From Pogona vitticeps (lineage: Eukaryota; Chordata; Lepidosauria; Squamata; Agamidae): a stretch of DNA of 64,000 bases. The notes below the pieces were generated by a model that was not told the origin of the DNA, ran no database searches, and was given only the letters and a program-made list of their open reading frames with translations. Location: positions 22,067,764-22,131,763 of the forward strand of contig NC_135789.1 of the NCBI RefSeq assembly GCF_051106095.1, given 5' to 3'. The position numbers and the translations under genes are program-made. Below, piece by piece: positions 41,346 to 53,300 of this stretch (its first letter is position 1; every line of letters begins with the position of its first letter).

Positions 41346-44300
41346 ATTTTTTGGAGTTTCTCAATTTGAAAAAGGTAAACACTACTGATTGTCCTCATTT
41401 GGGGCTGAAAAATTAATTTAGGAAATATTGCCACCCCACGTCTGAGAAAGAGACTATGTTATGAACTGTGCATGGAGAGCAATTCTCCCATACCAGAGAA
41501 GCACAAACTGGTAAAAGAAATTTACACCTTTATTTACTCAAATGAAGGCATGCTTTGAATCCTCATGGGGTGAAAATAATTGGGAAAGAAGGGCCTGAAC
41601 AGGAAAACTGGACTATCTAAAATACTTTGCAGAGCACAGGTAAAGGCTGACTTCTAGCAGGCATGTGCTATTAAAAAACCTTTATCATGTAATGAAAAAG
41701 CATAACTATATACTTTATATTGGCAACTACACAAAGAAAACACCACCAACAACAGAAAAAATTTATGTGCATATTCCACACTCCCTCTTCCTATCCTTGC
41801 CACATTCCCTAGTTCAAACAGAAGCAAGGACATTTCTAGGGCCTCCGTCTCACTGGTGGAAAGAGAGGTCTTTTCAAAAGGATCGCCCGAGTGACCCCGA
41901 GTGCAGGACTTACTGAACAGATGCGTCTCACTTATGGGGCTGAAGCAGGCCATCGCGATCGGCTTCTTGTGAGCCTTGATCTCCCCGTAGCAATAATCGG
42001 CAGTCACATGAATGAGCTTCACGATGCCTCGTCTCCCGGCGGCTGCCAAAACATTGTGCTTTTTCTTCCTCCCATCGCTGGTCACCATGGTCAGGGTGGT
42101 CCACGCAACGGTGTAAAACTCCTAGAGAGGAAAAGGGGCAGAGGAAGACACGCATCGGGGTAGAACAGGAAAGAGAGCGCCTTGTGGCTCTCCCAGTCGC
42201 CTTGCGTCCTTTTTTTAAGGAGAAAGCCAGGAAAAATAATTTGAATAAATCAAATTCAACAGGATGAAGACTGCAGCTCCCATCAGCTGGATCTAGCCTA
42301 TGCAATGGTGAGCATTTGTGGGATTGCAGTTTGCAGTGTCTACAAGCAGGACGGGCCTGTGGCTACCTGCTCCCGTGGTCTTCATGCAGACTCCCAGACA
42401 CGCCTGCCCCCTTCAACACCCCTACCCATGCTTCGTTGTCCAGAAAGCTAACTTATAAATCTACTCGTATCACTCCATCTAGCCATGAGGTGAGGTTGAG
42501 GAGCCTAAAGCCGAGGGAGGCCCGGAAGGAAAAAACAAGAAACTGGGCCTTTTCGGCAGTGGCTCCACCCTTTTGGAATCACCTCCCTTCTGAGATCCGT
42601 ATGGCCCCTTCGCTGGGTATTTTCAAAGGCCAATTGAAACCTGACTTGTTTAGGCAAGCCTTCCCTCCAGCCACCACTTGATTTACTTTTTTCTTCCATC
42701 TTGAGTCCTGTCTATTGATGTGTTACTTTGTTCTTATATTTTAAATTGTTTATATTATATGCTGTTAGCCGCCCAGAGTATTCACTTGACTAGATGGGCG
42801 GGGTAAAAATTCAATAAACAAACAAACAAATAAACAAACAAACAAATAAATATTATAAGTGACAGGCAGAGGTGGGCTTCCTTACCTCCCCGGCCACTTT
42901 GTACTTCTTCAAGACAATGCCTGTCTCACAGTCAACCAAACAAACCGAGTCACCCCCACAGGTAGCAGCTGTCCTTGATGAGCTCACTACAGGGTCTGGA
43001 AGAATAAAACCACAAGAGAAGATTTAAAATTGCGCCTTCTTGTCTTCACCGCCCTCCCGTCACCAATGGAGAGTCCCTGCGGATGTGAAGCTGCTGTCAA
43101 ACTACTTTTGGTTGGGGCTGTATTTCTAAATATCCCACCTAACCGTATCCCTTTATATTACTTCCAATTTCCAAAGTGATGATGCGCAAATCCCTCCTTG
43201 GCTTCTAAGTGCAACTATTCCAAACTTACAAAAGAAAAAGAAAAAAAAGGCAGCTGACAGTTGCCTTCCTGCCATCATCTGCTACCTTCGTACTACATGA
43301 CTGTGGAAGCAAGCGTGGGCACCTGCGCAGACAACGTTAAGCTGAGGTCAACAAGGAAAAAACCTAGCAAGATCGGAAGCGTCACTTCCGTATCTTGGAC
43401 TTGGCAGTGCCCAGATATCGCTGTGGAACTGGTGGTTAGAGATGGGTACTGGTAGTTCGGTGGTTCATGCCAGGTTGTTTCTTGCCTTCTGCACAACTGA
43501 GGACCACCACCACAACCACCACCACCCCCGGTGGCAGCTGATCTGTGTGACTGAGTGGTTGAGAAATATTTCAGCTAGACCTACCCTGCTCGCTTACACA
43601 AGACGCCCACCTCAGTCTGGATTCTGGCCAATTAACTGCAAGACACGGAAGCCTCTCAAGACTGGCGATTTGCCTATTAAACAGGCCACGGATGCCCCAA
43701 TACTTTAGAAACCCCCCAAATGCCTATTTTTCAGAACCAGACATACATCCCTAGACACCTCTCGTTTCTCCTCCCACCTCTCCCCCTATTTCTGGCCATC
43801 TGTGCAGCCCTGATGAAGTCCAAGGGGGCACAGAATCGTCTCCCAAGCATGCTGCTTGTTTCCGCTCCATGAATACGTCCGTCTTCTTCTTTCCTTCTAA
43901 TCGGTCCTCAGAACCCACCTTCTTCACATGTCCTTCACCTTATCCTCTCCACCTTCGTATACAAACACGAAGCCCCCATCTCTAGCTGTAACTCAAAAGC
44001 ATCTCTTTAATCATCTTCCACCCTGCTATTCTCAGTCCACTGGATGGTATGCTTAAGCACACCTTGAGGGGATGAGAGGAGGTGACTTTCCAACCTCTGA
44101 GGCAACCCTCAGTACCTGCTGCTTCATCCTGACACAGTACAAAACAGGCATTTTACATCACACGCTGCCCTGAGAATGCCACATTAAATAGAAGCCCATA
44201 AATGCTTGTAAATCAGTAACAAGATCTGCCCATCTCAAGATGCCTTCAAGCAATGCAGTTGCAAAATGAAACCAGCAGAGTCAAACTGAGCCATACGAAA

Positions 44301-47300
44301 CAAGAAGAACAGAGTGAATGTGTATATCAGGTGTTCAATAATTTCTAGAGAGGTGTCTAACCCATGCTACCCCGTTAACAACAAAAGAAACAAGAGTCTT
44401 GTAGCACTTTAAAGATTAAAAAGGTTTTCATTTAGATTACAGTAAAGTGGAAGGGGGATTCCCAGCATGGTGTAGTGGACAGAGTGATGCACTAGGTCTC
44501 TGGAGAACAGGATTCGAATCCCCGCTCTGCCATGGAAACTCACTGGGGGGAGTGGAACTGGTAAAACCATTCCTTAAATAACTCCCATACCTTGAAAACC
44601 CTATTAGGGTCGCTCTAAATCAGTTCTGACTTGACGACACAGAACATACACGAAGTGGTGTGTAGGAAGTTTTAGTGGAAAGTATTTTGGTCTAGAGTTC
44701 CATCTTGTGGCTATTAAGGGATACAGCAGTAGCATTGTTCTATGATTCTCTACGCATGTGTGGAATGTGTGGTATGTGTAGAAAAGATTTAGCCTCTTTG
44801 GCTAAATCTTCTCTTTATGTAAATGATGGTACTTAATAAAAAAGGACATGCCTCGGGGGAAGAAGGTAGACATTTTAGAGACATCTTAGAGACATATTAT
44901 CTTAGCTAAATACTGCAGTCGTCTGTCTTTCTTTATCAGAGATTCTCTCCCTGTTTTCATTCAACTGTTATTGGGCTGGCCCCATTGGCGGTTCCCTGGG
45001 GATTTTTTCCCCACACGTGGTGCACACCTGTGCGAGGCAAGAAGCACGGGAGAAGATGCGCAAGGCAACAGCACGACAATTCACCTTTGCCCTCGCCCGG
45101 CACGGGCCCCAGACGCGTCAATCATCCACAAGGATCCCTGGGTGAGTGTTGAATTTGTCAAGTAAGACACCTAGACTCCTAGCAACATGGGGACTTCTTT
45201 ATCAAGTCTTCAGGAACAATATGTTCAGGACCTCCACTTCTTATTACAAAGGAATGGTCACACGACCACACACACAGAAGTGGAAGATTTAGTTTATACT
45301 ATAGGGGATTTGTGCCCCTGGATCCCCGAAGAAGGGACGCTGGACCTCAAGGAATGGTCTAAAATAGGCAGCTATTTTCATGGACAGCCAAGAGTTAAAG
45401 CAGAAGTTATTTCTACATGCTCCAAAGTGCGTACTTGCCTTCAAGGCTCACACAACATTCTTTTCGATCAAGAATTTGAGAATAATCTGCTCAAACAACT
45501 CCCTAATTCTGCCTCCCTTACCAGCCTCCTCAGCTCCACTGCTGGACTCGACCGAGCCTCAGCCTGAGAACACCTCCTGAAAAACCCAGGATGACTTAAA
45601 AGCATTGCCCCCTCAGGCAACTGAGACTGATAACCGTCCTTCAATGGATACAACTGGTGCTGCTCCAGAAACTGGCTGTGTAATTTCTGCTTCTCCTGTC
45701 ATGCAGGAATCTGCCACAGCAGTTCCTGTCGGATCTGAACTTTTCCCAGCTCAAAGCATCCGCGAACTGCAAAGCAGTAGCAAGGACAATGGGATGGACT
45801 CCTTATCTGCCCCATGGCTTGTCCCTAATGACTGCAAGGCCTTGATAAAGAGATTCCTTTCCACCAGCAGAAGGACTCATTTGCCTTCAAGAATGGCAAG
45901 ATTTAGCATTTAAGCAAGCAGAAATTAATGCTGGTGCAGCAGAAGTAGCTATAAACGCCTGGAAGCAGACATTCCAATCAGCAAAACAAACTGCCTGCCT
46001 CCCTCCCTCCCAGGCCGGCCTGGAAACAACAGCTACTTCGGTATCTCTGCCTGGTCGGCCGAGGTCACATTCCATCTCGGGGAAATGGGACTTAGGGCAG
46101 CCCCCAGGCCGAGAGAAAATACTAGGAGATCTGCAAGATTTATTTGATGTCATGGGCTGGTATACAAAAGAAGCTTTACAGGCATGCCGAGTGTCTTCTG
46201 AGAAATTGGGGTGGGAGGAGGTGAACCAGCTCCTTAAAGTTTTCCCCCATCACCTTCCAATCTGGAGAAAGCATTGTTACTCTCAAGACACTTGTAAGAG
46301 ATCCAAATGATGTCCTGGACACTCTGTGTTCCATGTTCTTCCTAGAACTACAAATCCTATCACACCTTGTATTGCTGAGTTTCCTGAGTAGCTAAGTATA
46401 TGGGACTTCATACAAGCCTGCATTCCTGTCTCTGCCTTCAGGAATAACAGTGGCAAGGTTTATCAGTGACTCCAGGCGTTCTGCCTAAAGAATGCCATTG
46501 TATCAGACAATCTAAATAGAGAATCATCTGGCAACTCTTACAGCTCATGCAAAATATGGGTTTTGTGTAACCCTCTCACTTTATCAATAAGTGCTACAAC
46601 TGATTTCTCCATGATTTTTCATCTGCAAGCTGTGGTTTTCAAGTGCTATTTTGGCTACTTCATGGCTGCTAAATGCTGTTCTCTACACCCCTGAAAAGAG
46701 GGACAGAGGTGCTGTAAATTGTCAGGAACAGATAATTAACTGTTTGTTTGCAGGGTGATGTTGATAAGAGTGCTTGACATGTCTTTCCTCTGTCTATTAT
46801 CAGTTAGCCAGATCTTAAAGGGCAATGGGTATTGAATTTCACAGAGCTTCGTTTTAATGCTCAGAATTAGCTGCAGTTTTTTAGCCTTTGAGCTTTTTTC
46901 TAATGTTGAATTTACTTTTGTTGTAGACACAATATGTTTATTCTTTTGCATTTTTTCCTCATATCTATATCCTTCTATTACATTTGATTGTGGTTACATT
47001 TTCTGGGTTTCTTCATGGAACCTAAATATGTCACAAGCTTTCCTTGAAAACTATTTTATAATTTAATATGAAAACTTTATGTCTGTTTATGCCTGAGACA
47101 GAGAAGCAAATTATTCCCTTGAGGGACATACACAAGATAAGGGACATGGTTTCCAAAATTACCCACATCACTTTAGCACATGAGGCAGAAAATCTAAAAG
47201 CATTTTCCCTATTTCTTACAGTAATAAGAAGCAAAATAACTTAACAACTTTTTAACATTCCATGGCTCCCAAAGTTTTCTGCCTGAAGCAGCTGCATCAG

Positions 47301-50300
47301 TGTGTCTAATGTAAGGGCCAATTCAACACATGCAAATGATCGTTTGAGATTGCTGCCAAAGAGCCATGACTGCATGGGTGTAAGTTTGCTCTGAGTTTAT
47401 GACTGTTCAAGTCTGCATATGACTGTGTTATGGTCATAGCTCCATGATGCCACCTGGACATTTTTACAGGTATCTTTTTATTATGAGGCCAGTCATTCAT
47501 CAACAGTTAATTTAAATTTAGATATAAAGGGCACTAACAAGCACCTCTATCTTTTTTCCTACTCATCCCTCAAAATAAAAATAAAACACAGTATAGAATA
47601 AAAGACAAAACAGCTATAAGATTTGACTGGCAGATTCTAGGGGTTAAACTTGTTGTTCTTTTGCCAAGCTGTACACCTGCTAATTGCCTTTTAATTAGTG
47701 GCCCAGAAGTACATTTACTGGGACATGTATGGAAGCTACTGCTCAATCCATATCTACCATATGCATTTCTCCAATCAAGTCTCATGCAAGAAATTCATGA
47801 TGTGTGTGTGTGTGTGTGTTCAGTGGGGAATCACACTGAAGCATGGGATTTCTTTTAATTCCACAGGGCAAGCAATTGTGGAAAGAGAACATTTAACTTT
47901 TAATTCACTTTTGCAGAAGCAAACCTCAAGCAAAGGAGTTTCTGTGGCAGATGTTTCTATGCAAAAGTTCTGTATACCTTACAATTTTCTGCTTTTTCCT
48001 CATAGCAGTCCGCTGTGTTTATGTATCTGAATATTAATCATGCACTCCTAGCAATGGAATAGTTAATTAGTGATCAATGTTTTTTTCCTGAACATGGTTA
48101 TGTACTCTTGTCATGTATATCATTATTGTAATTGTAATTTTAGTTACTTTCTGTTATCCAATGTTGCTTTATCTTCAATCTACGCTGTGATACGGATGTC
48201 ATCGGACTGTGCCATCTAATTCTCTTAGCCCTAAGCAGTTATCAGGCTGAATATCATATCCTCCATGAAGATGCTGCTTATGACTCGCTGATTGCGCAAA
48301 GATGGATTTTGCCGCCACTCGATGACTGAGCGACGTGGATCCCTAGATACAGAACTTTCTGACGTGTATAACTGGCGATGGATGGTTTCAAAAACAAAAA
48401 ACAAAACTAAAAACAGAGGGAAAATGTTGGTAAATGGTTCTGCTGATGGGACAGAACATAGAGCTTATTAGCTAATTCTGGTATTTTCTATGAGTCTATG
48501 TATCTTTCTATATTTAGGTACTATAGGGGTGTATAAGTTAAGCTCAGTAGAAATCTTATAGGATGAAGAAATGCTGTAGTGTTTATACTAATGCTTAGGA
48601 GCTGTTTACACACCACACTTATGGTTTGTGTTTCTGTTGTACTCATACAGAGAACTGGAATGCCAAGATTCCAGGTTTCATTCCATCTGAACAACGTTTT
48701 AAAGTTTTAAAGAATTATACTGCATGTGACAATGAGTTTTGGCTCTCAGCGCAACAAGCAGGCAGGTTTGGTTATTTGAATGCCTCCCTTATTCCCAGTG
48801 GCCTGGAACATTCCACATTGGGAGATATCTATTCAGATTTTCCTTTCATGCAAGCTAATTTTACAGGATCAGGTTCAATCTGTGCTCACATGTTTCTGAA
48901 AGATCCAAATTTCTGGTTCTTTTTTGATCTATATGCTATCAATTTTCATCCAGGTTATGCTTAAGGGTTTTAAGGATGGAATAATAGTGGGCACCCAAAT
49001 GTTATTACTGGTGTGCTCACACTAGGGTCATATCCAGGCATTACTGCACAAGAACAGGCATAGCATTTAGGGTCTGACTCGTCGCCTGGAAAAAACGGTT
49101 AATGCTACTACATGAATTATGGTAGATATGCAGAGTGAAATACTGTATACCAGTTAAAGTAGCTTTCAGTTAGAGCATCGCTATTTGCTTGCACATACTC
49201 ATACACGCTTTTGTACTGTAATAGGTTCTCAAAGTATTATTTGCTTCCATACCTTGCAGCATTCTATTGAGCATAAATTAGCTGATTTGTGTGATACCAT
49301 TATTACCAATAATATTAACACTTCCCTATGGGATGGCTTTGCATACTACTAACATATGGTATTCTTTTACTGATAGTTGGTATTATTTTTATACAATGTA
49401 TTCCTTCATTGATTAATGTTTTCACTGTTATCAAAAATTTGTACAATCACTGTCTTTATCTGCTAAGCAAATGTATCAAATCTAATATTGTGTGTTACTT
49501 TCTAGAGTAGATGAGGATTTTTATGATGAGGTCAATGCACAACATACAGGTTGGGATGACATGGATATTCCCCTCCGTCAATGAAGAGGTTCCATGGACT
49601 CAGAAGCCATCAGGAGTCTTACTGGCAGCATTTTGCTTGTCCAAATTATAATAAAAATGGAGGGAATGTAGGAAGTTTTAGTGGAAAGTATTTTGGTCTA
49701 GAGTTCCATCTTGTGGCTATTAAGGGATACAGCAGTAGCATTGTTCTATGATTCTCTGTCTGCGCATGTGTGGAATGTGTGGTATGTGTAGAAAAGATAA
49801 GTTTCTCTGTCCTCTTTGGCTAAATCTTCTCTTTATGTAAATGATGACACTTAATAAAAAAGGACATGCCTCCGGGGAAGAAGGTAGACATTTTAGAGAC
49901 ATCTTAGAGACATGTTATCTTAGCTAAATACTGCAGTCGTCTGTCTTTCTTTATCAGAGATTCTCTCCCTGTTTTCATTCAACTGTTATTGGGCTGGTCC
50001 CATTGGCAGTTCCCTGGGGATTTTTTCCCCACAGTGGTGAAGAACCATGAGAGCAGATGTGAAATAAACCCTCTCTCTTTTATCTCAAATTGTGAGCCCA
50101 TTTGGGGTAGCTGGGCTGTGCCCACTGGACCCCAGAACCCTTGAGATATGAGTCAGTCATCTCTTCTGGAAGGAGCACACATCAGATTCAGAAAAAGGAA
50201 ACCAGGGAATGGGGCTTTCTGTAATTAGGGACCAGGGTTCAGGAGATGGCCTTGGCTCGCCCTTGCCATGAAAACCTGCACAGCTACAAATGTTCCCTCT

Positions 50301-53300
50301 GCCTCTGGCATTTTTCCTTTAGGTCTTCCCTGGGCCGCTTGGCCACGTTCACCTTTTCTGGTGCCACAGTCCAGCGGCGGTTCAAAGACGCAGGCCCATA
50401 ACTGTGTCTTGAAGTCATCTCTGTTGTTTCCTTTACTGTGACACTGTAGAAAATGAACAGGCTCCAGGCTGATTGTCTCCTATTAAGAAAGCGGGTCATT
50501 TTAAAATTATTTATAACGACGAAAGGTACACAAAAAGGCTCCGTAGCCCTTAAAGCACCCTCTGGGCAGTTCACAATTTCATTAGGCAAGCTACCCCATG
50601 GCCTCCACTTTCAATGAGTTGGGGACTCAATTTACCGATCTTGGAAGGATGGAAACCTGAGTCAACCTTGAGGCTCCCTGGGATTGAACCCCGGTCATGA
50701 GCAGAGTTTTGGCTGCAGGACTGCAGTTTAACCACTGCAGCATAAGGCTCTGTCTGCAAGGCGGACAGCCGTTTCTGTGCCAAGGCAGCTTGTCTTGTTT
50801 GCGCACATGAGGCCTATATCCAAATTGCACTTTTGTGCTAAAACCGCCCCCCCCCAAAGGCCCTTGGAAAAGTGAGTATCGCTTAGCTATATTTGTTCAT
50901 AGATTTCTGTATGCCTTTAAGGCACGGCTGGCAAGTATCTCTCCTGCTGAGTCACACACCTCTTTTTCACAGCAATCTAGGGACACACAAATAACCTGGT
51001 TGCCAGATCCCCTGCGTCTGACTTTCTACGCTCAGGAAAGACCTGTGCTTTAACACACTGGTTCTTAACCTTGGGTTACTCAGGAGTTTTGGACTGCAAC
51101 TCCCAGAAGCCTTCACCACCAACTGTGCTGGCTGGGGTTTCTGGGAGTTGCAGTTCAAAAACATCCGGGTAACAAAGGTTAAGAACCACACACTTGTGGA
51201 GAAAGCCAACAAAGGATGGAGAGAATTGGGGGGGGGGGGGAGAATGGGAAAAGTATATGCAGTTGTCTGATATACTGTAAGTGATCACAGTGGAAAAGAG
51301 ATGTCTATGCAGAACTTGTGGGAAGTTAACTCGGATCCTTACTTGGGATTTTCCCCACTTCCATGCTTGGTACAGCCAGCGTGGTCAAAACGATGACACG
51401 GGGTCCATCAGCACCCAGTCCAGGGTGAGTTAAGAAAGGGCCAGCAGTAGCCTCCAAACCTGCATGTGGCCTTTTCAATGATGCTTTCTGCTGTCTTCGG
51501 CTTGTTTTGGACCCCAAATAGCTAAATTTGGTAATTGGAAAGATCACTCCTGAGTCTTCCACCCTACACACTGTTCTAATCTAAATTTTCACATCTGTGA
51601 AAACGCAACTTTCTTTTTCTAATAAGTATTAAACTGTATTGGTTTGAATAGAACGGCACACACAAAAATAAGCTCTCCAGAAAGGAAATTAACAAAAAAA
51701 ATTATACTGTATTTTCCTTCTTTTGATTACATATGGATCATGTTTAATCGGATCATTACAATGATGTGCCATGGAGTCAACTTGGACTCATGATAATCCT
51801 TTTTGAGAGTACCCAGAAGCGGTTTCCCATTCCCTTCTTCCCTTTACCCTAGAACTTTATTTGATTTATTTTTATTTTTCCCATCTTATAGAATCATTTA
51901 ATTAATTAGTGGTTATAATTTTTTTAAGAACTTGTCATCCTTATGTTGTAAGCCGCCTAGAGTGGTCGAAATGACTAGATAGGCGCGGTATAAATACAAT
52001 AAATAAATAAATAAATAAAAATAAAACTATGCAGCCTGTCCCCAAGGACAGTTCTTCCAGGAGTGGGGAATCTAACTCCAGATGTATGGCTTCACAGACA
52101 GGTACCCAACTCACTGAGCTATTCAGCCAGAGACTGTATGTCATATACTTGGGTTTTATTTTCATGAGTTCAAATACAGACTCATTTTAACAAAGGGCAA
52201 ATCTATTGCCAGCTCTGATTAACTGCGTCTATGGAACTCAAATCCTAGAATCATGGAGTGGGGAAGGGGCCTAAGAAGGCCATGGAGTCCAACCCTCTGA
52301 TCAAGGCAGGAATCCAGATCAAAGTAGATCTGATTGATGGGTGCCCAAATTTCTCTTGAAGTGCTGGAGTGCTCACCACGTCCCAAGGTCACGGCTCCCA
52401 TTGTTGTGCTGCTCTAACAGTTAAAGAGGTTTTTCATGATATTCAGCCAAAATCTGGCTTCCTTGCAGCTTGAGCCCTTTCTTACATGTCCTGCATTCTG
52501 GGGCGATTGAGACCAGATCCTGCCCCTCCTTTGTAGGACTGCTTTTCAAGTCTTTGAAAAGTGCTCTTCTCTCTGTGCTCAGTCGTCTTTTCTCAAGGCT
52601 AAACCTGCCCAGTTCTTTCAGCCTTTCCTCCAAGTGTTTGGTTTCCAGTCTCCTGACCATCCTTGTTGCCCTCCTGTGACCTTGCTCCAAATTTTTTTGG
52701 TCATCCTTCTTAAAGTGCAGTGTCTAGAACTGGACACTACTCTTCACTGGGGTCTAACCAGTGCTGAATGGGGGGGGGAATACAAGGGGATGAGTACCCC
52801 AAAGGACACTAAGATATCGCTAGCCCTCATGCAGGAAGGATTGTGGCATCACCCAAATTTTCTTGCAAGCCCACAAACCCCACTGCACATATCCTCGCGC
52901 CCGTGTGTGTACATGAAATGCCATTTCAGAACAAAGCCGCCACTGCCCCCGCCCCGCGAAGCCCTCAGAGGGAACCGCTACGCCCATACCTCGCTTTCCA
53001 AGTCCTTGACCGGAGAGCTGCAGACACCTTGTGCATCCTCTTCTTCCTCCTTGTGCTCCTCTTTCTGCTGGCTGGCTCGTTTGTTGCTCTGTGCTTTCGG
53101 AAGCCGTCCCCCATTCCGATGGGTCCCTCCAGGGTCCTGGGCGGTCGGGGAATCCTTGGCCTGCGGGCGAGACGATTTTGTGCCCTCAGGACTGCGCTCA
53201 TCCTGCAAGCGGCTGGGCTTCTTGGGGATGGGAGAGGCTTCCTCCTTGGAACTGCTCCGGGAGCGGGACCTCTTGCTCGCTCCTTTAGAACGAGCGCCTT

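Larger units (their letters stand above)
44661..50033 (+). mobile_element. Class II (betaretrovirus-like) endogenous retrovirus, broken fossil
   Basis: Two long terminal repeats beginning TGTAGGAAG and ending CCCCACA bound an interior with gag-like and env-like segments. A perfect 6-bp target duplication GTGGTG lies at 44655-44660 and 50034-50039, as expected for class II elements. The element is in LRWD1 intron 7, antisense to the gene. The interior is broken in several places and I recognise no pol segment. The two LTRs differ by roughly two percent, so the insertion is fairly recent on an evolutionary scale. Confidence 0.9.
31824..50479 (-). other. LRWD1: LRWD1 exons 7-15: WD40 beta-propeller
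   Basis: Exon 7 (LEPVHFLQCHSK) begins the conserved C-terminal half. Exon 8 carries AATCGGDSVCLVDCETGIVL, exon 9 NVLAAAGRRGIVKLIHV and AHKKPIAMACFSP, exon 10 ASYDKKICVWDIGVPD (a typical WD blade end), exon 11 LVAGCEQGCFAWDIRLDD, exon 12 HRVDGLAFLNEDIV, exon 13 INLWSWSRSF and WSSTDLPYLTLSTCP, exon 14 CGDEKGSVWMYDLSNHL, and exon 15 VLVNNVVTDPTFTYLVALTD then IAAIWKKT. In the family this region binds ORC and methylated histones. No lesion was seen. Confidence 0.93.

Noticed and set aside
44465-44545. Functional tRNA gene
   Set aside because: The A and B boxes belong to a SINE head fused to a BovB-like tail, without a proper cloverleaf or terminator.
51336-51571. Minus-strand open stretch with a possible AG acceptor and GTAAGG donor in LRWD1 intron 6
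   Set aside because: There is no pyrimidine tract before the AG, no match to LRWD1 proteins, and exons 6 and 7 already join in phase without it.
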